A DNA stretch of 14,535 nucleotides from JACQPU01 sp039961715. GTDB taxonomy: Bacteria; Bacteroidota; Ignavibacteria; UBA10030. Each line of letters begins with the position of its first letter. Position 1 is the stretch's first letter. Positions 13,572 to 14,535 of this stretch are shown here, piece after piece. The DNA is taken from NCBI GenBank assembly GCA_039961715.1, contig JABRVW010000114.1, positions 1-14,535 of the forward strand. Reading direction: 5' to 3'. The notes beneath the pieces were generated by a model. The model was not told the origin of the DNA and did not search any database. It saw nothing but the letters and a program-made list of their open reading frames with translations. The translations under genes were made by a program, and so were the position numbers.

Positions 13572-14535
13572 TTAGTCACCGGTAGGTCGGACTGCTGGCC
13601 ATCGATAATCCTCTGACCATTTGAGGAACTTCTGAGGCAAAGCATTTTTGAAGACCATGTTTGGAAAAATGTGTTGGAGTAATGATGGAACAAGTTGTTG
13701 CCGCTGAAGTTCCATGAAGTAGGGTGCATAGTATTCCCATCCGAAACCGGACCGATCCTCTGCTGGCAGCTCCGATAATACTTGGAAAAGCGAACGGAAT
13801 GATTCAACAAGATCTTCAGACGGATTGTGAGCCGACGTAGATTGTTTGCTTAGTCGTGAAGCTGCCAACATTCCAAGCATGACCTCTGCCGCACCAAAGT
13901 CGCCCTCATCTTTTGGTGTATTCAGGTTCAAGGTAATGTTAATCTGGTTAGAGTGTGAAGGATCTCTCTTTGCCCCGCCTTGCATTATTGAAAGGAGTTG
14001 ATTGCGTGCGTTCTCCGACCTTGGCGATTGTGGCTCAAGGGTCAGAAACCGAGTGAGGGCAAAGAGAGCGACCACATTGTTCTGTTCTCGTTGCAGGATC
14101 GAGGCAAGCGCTAAGTGACTGCTGGGGTGTGTTGGCTCAAGTGCGACCGCGGCTTTGAAGTTCTCCTTTGCGCTTTTGATTTCACCAAGGCCGTACTGAG
14201 TTACCCCGAGATTATAGTGCAGTAGGAATTCATCCGGAAACTCCTCAATGGCGCGTTCGTAGACCGCAATCGCCTCCTTTGACCGACCCAAATTGTCCAG
14301 ATTGTTGGCTGCCATGAGGTAGAATCGCTCCAGATAGGGCGAGTCATAATCTGTGCCTTGGAGGGCAACATCGAGGCTTTGCTGAAAATCCCCTTTTGCA
14401 AACAGCGAATAGGAAAGTTCATAGAGAGCCCAGGCGTTGTGCGGGCTGGTTGCAAGGACGTCGCGGTAGTGTTGGATGGCCACGTCGAACCTCCCTGCAT
14501 CATGCGCCTCAATACCTCTTTTTATCATTTGCTCT
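13572..14535 (-). CDS. TPR-repeat protein, N-terminus beyond window
   Basis: The minus frame is open to the right edge. A start codon at 14528 is available, but two more sense codons precede it and the sequence there begins mid-repeat, so the true start is probably outside the window. About 320 residues are visible. Five tetratricopeptide repeats occupy the first 180: RGIEAHDAGRFDVAIQHYRD, ALYELSYSLFAKGDFQQSLD, NNLDNLGRSKEAIAVYERA, YNLGVTQYGLGEIKSAKENF and LALASILQREQNNVVALFAL. A C-terminal non-repeat domain of about 130 residues follows, with DRSGFGWEYYAPYFMELQRQ and a tryptophan-rich end (FLKWSEDYRWPA). TPRs mediate protein contacts. The partner and function are unknown. Confidence 0.85.
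   Translation of the reverse strand, partial: EQMIKRGIEAHDAGRFDVAIQHYRDVLATSPHNAWALYELSYSLFAKGDFQQSLDVALQGTDYDSPYLERFYLMAANNLDNLGRSKEAIAVYERAIEEFPDEFLLHYNLGVTQYGLGEIKSAKENFKAAVALEPTHPSSHLALASILQREQNNVVALFALTRFLTLEPQSPRSENARNQLLSIMQGGAKRDPSHSNQINITLNLNTPKDEGDFGAAEVMLGMLAASRLSKQSTSAHNPSEDLVESFRSLFQVLSELPAEDRSGFGWEYYAPYFMELQRQQLVPSLLQHIFPNMVFKNALPQKFLKWSEDYRWPAVRPTGD

Noticed and set aside
1..14535. Defence island, CRISPR array, prophage or transposon
   Set aside because: No nuclease, helicase, transposase, integrase or toxin-antitoxin families, and no direct-repeat spacer array or terminal inverted repeats, were found on either strand.

Overview
The window is about 14.5 kb of GC-rich chromosomal DNA in which every credible gene lies on the minus strand. 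It holds about 19 genes, packed tightly and reading from the high coordinates toward position 1. One protein ends in a clear type IX secretion sorting domain with the N-x-F-P-N-P-F-N-P signature. That places the organism in the Bacteroidota/Ignavibacteriota side of the FCB group. GC content, several clear AGGAGG-like ribosome sites, and the mix of serine hydrolase, M13 peptidase, DinB, DUF2277 and Asp-box proteins fit an environmental Ignavibacteria-like or related lineage better than a gut Bacteroides. The exact taxon cannot be read from the window. No rRNA, tRNA, CRISPR array, insertion sequence or phage gene was seen.

Layout from right to left, which is the direction of transcription. A TPR protein (13572-14535) is cut by the right edge. 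Next come an exported glycine-rich protein of unknown role (12887-13405) and a hidden two-helix membrane protein (12490-12728) whose frame is broken. A DinB-like protein abuts a small lipoprotein with no gap (11576-12403). A secreted M13 zinc peptidase is followed 19 bases later by MscL (9014-11510). A DUF4440-like domain fused to a VOC domain (8087-8941) is followed by a short Crp/Fnr-type regulator (7475-8068). The regulator is followed by a DoxX membrane protein and, 7 bases further on, the large T9SS-sorted beta-propeller protein (4793-6930), also with a broken frame. After about 300 non-coding bases come DUF2277, a DUF2914-like exported protein, a class C beta-lactamase-type hydrolase, a four-helix membrane protein, a HEAT-repeat protein, an ABM-domain protein, a YbhB/PEBP protein and the N-terminal part of a MOSC-domain protein cut by the left edge.

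The genes do not form one recognisable pathway. Common threads are the cell envelope (signal peptides, a lipoprotein, T9SS cargo, MscL, DoxX, small membrane proteins) and small stress or detoxification families (DinB, VOC, ABM, PEBP, DoxX). The most useful observations are as follows. (1) There are two single-base frame breaks, each curable by one extra G in a GGG run; one restores the signal peptide of the T9SS protein and the other reveals a small gene with two membrane helices. (2) An FNR-like palindrome (9 of 10 conserved bases) sits between the Crp/Fnr gene and doxX, upstream of a Bacteroidota-type -7 box. (3) The DUF4440-VOC fusion carries a strong internal ribosome site in front of the VOC part. 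(4) The T9SS protein has about 14 blade-like repeats, which suggests two seven-bladed propellers. I did not find convincing evidence of a wholly new defence or mobile system here.
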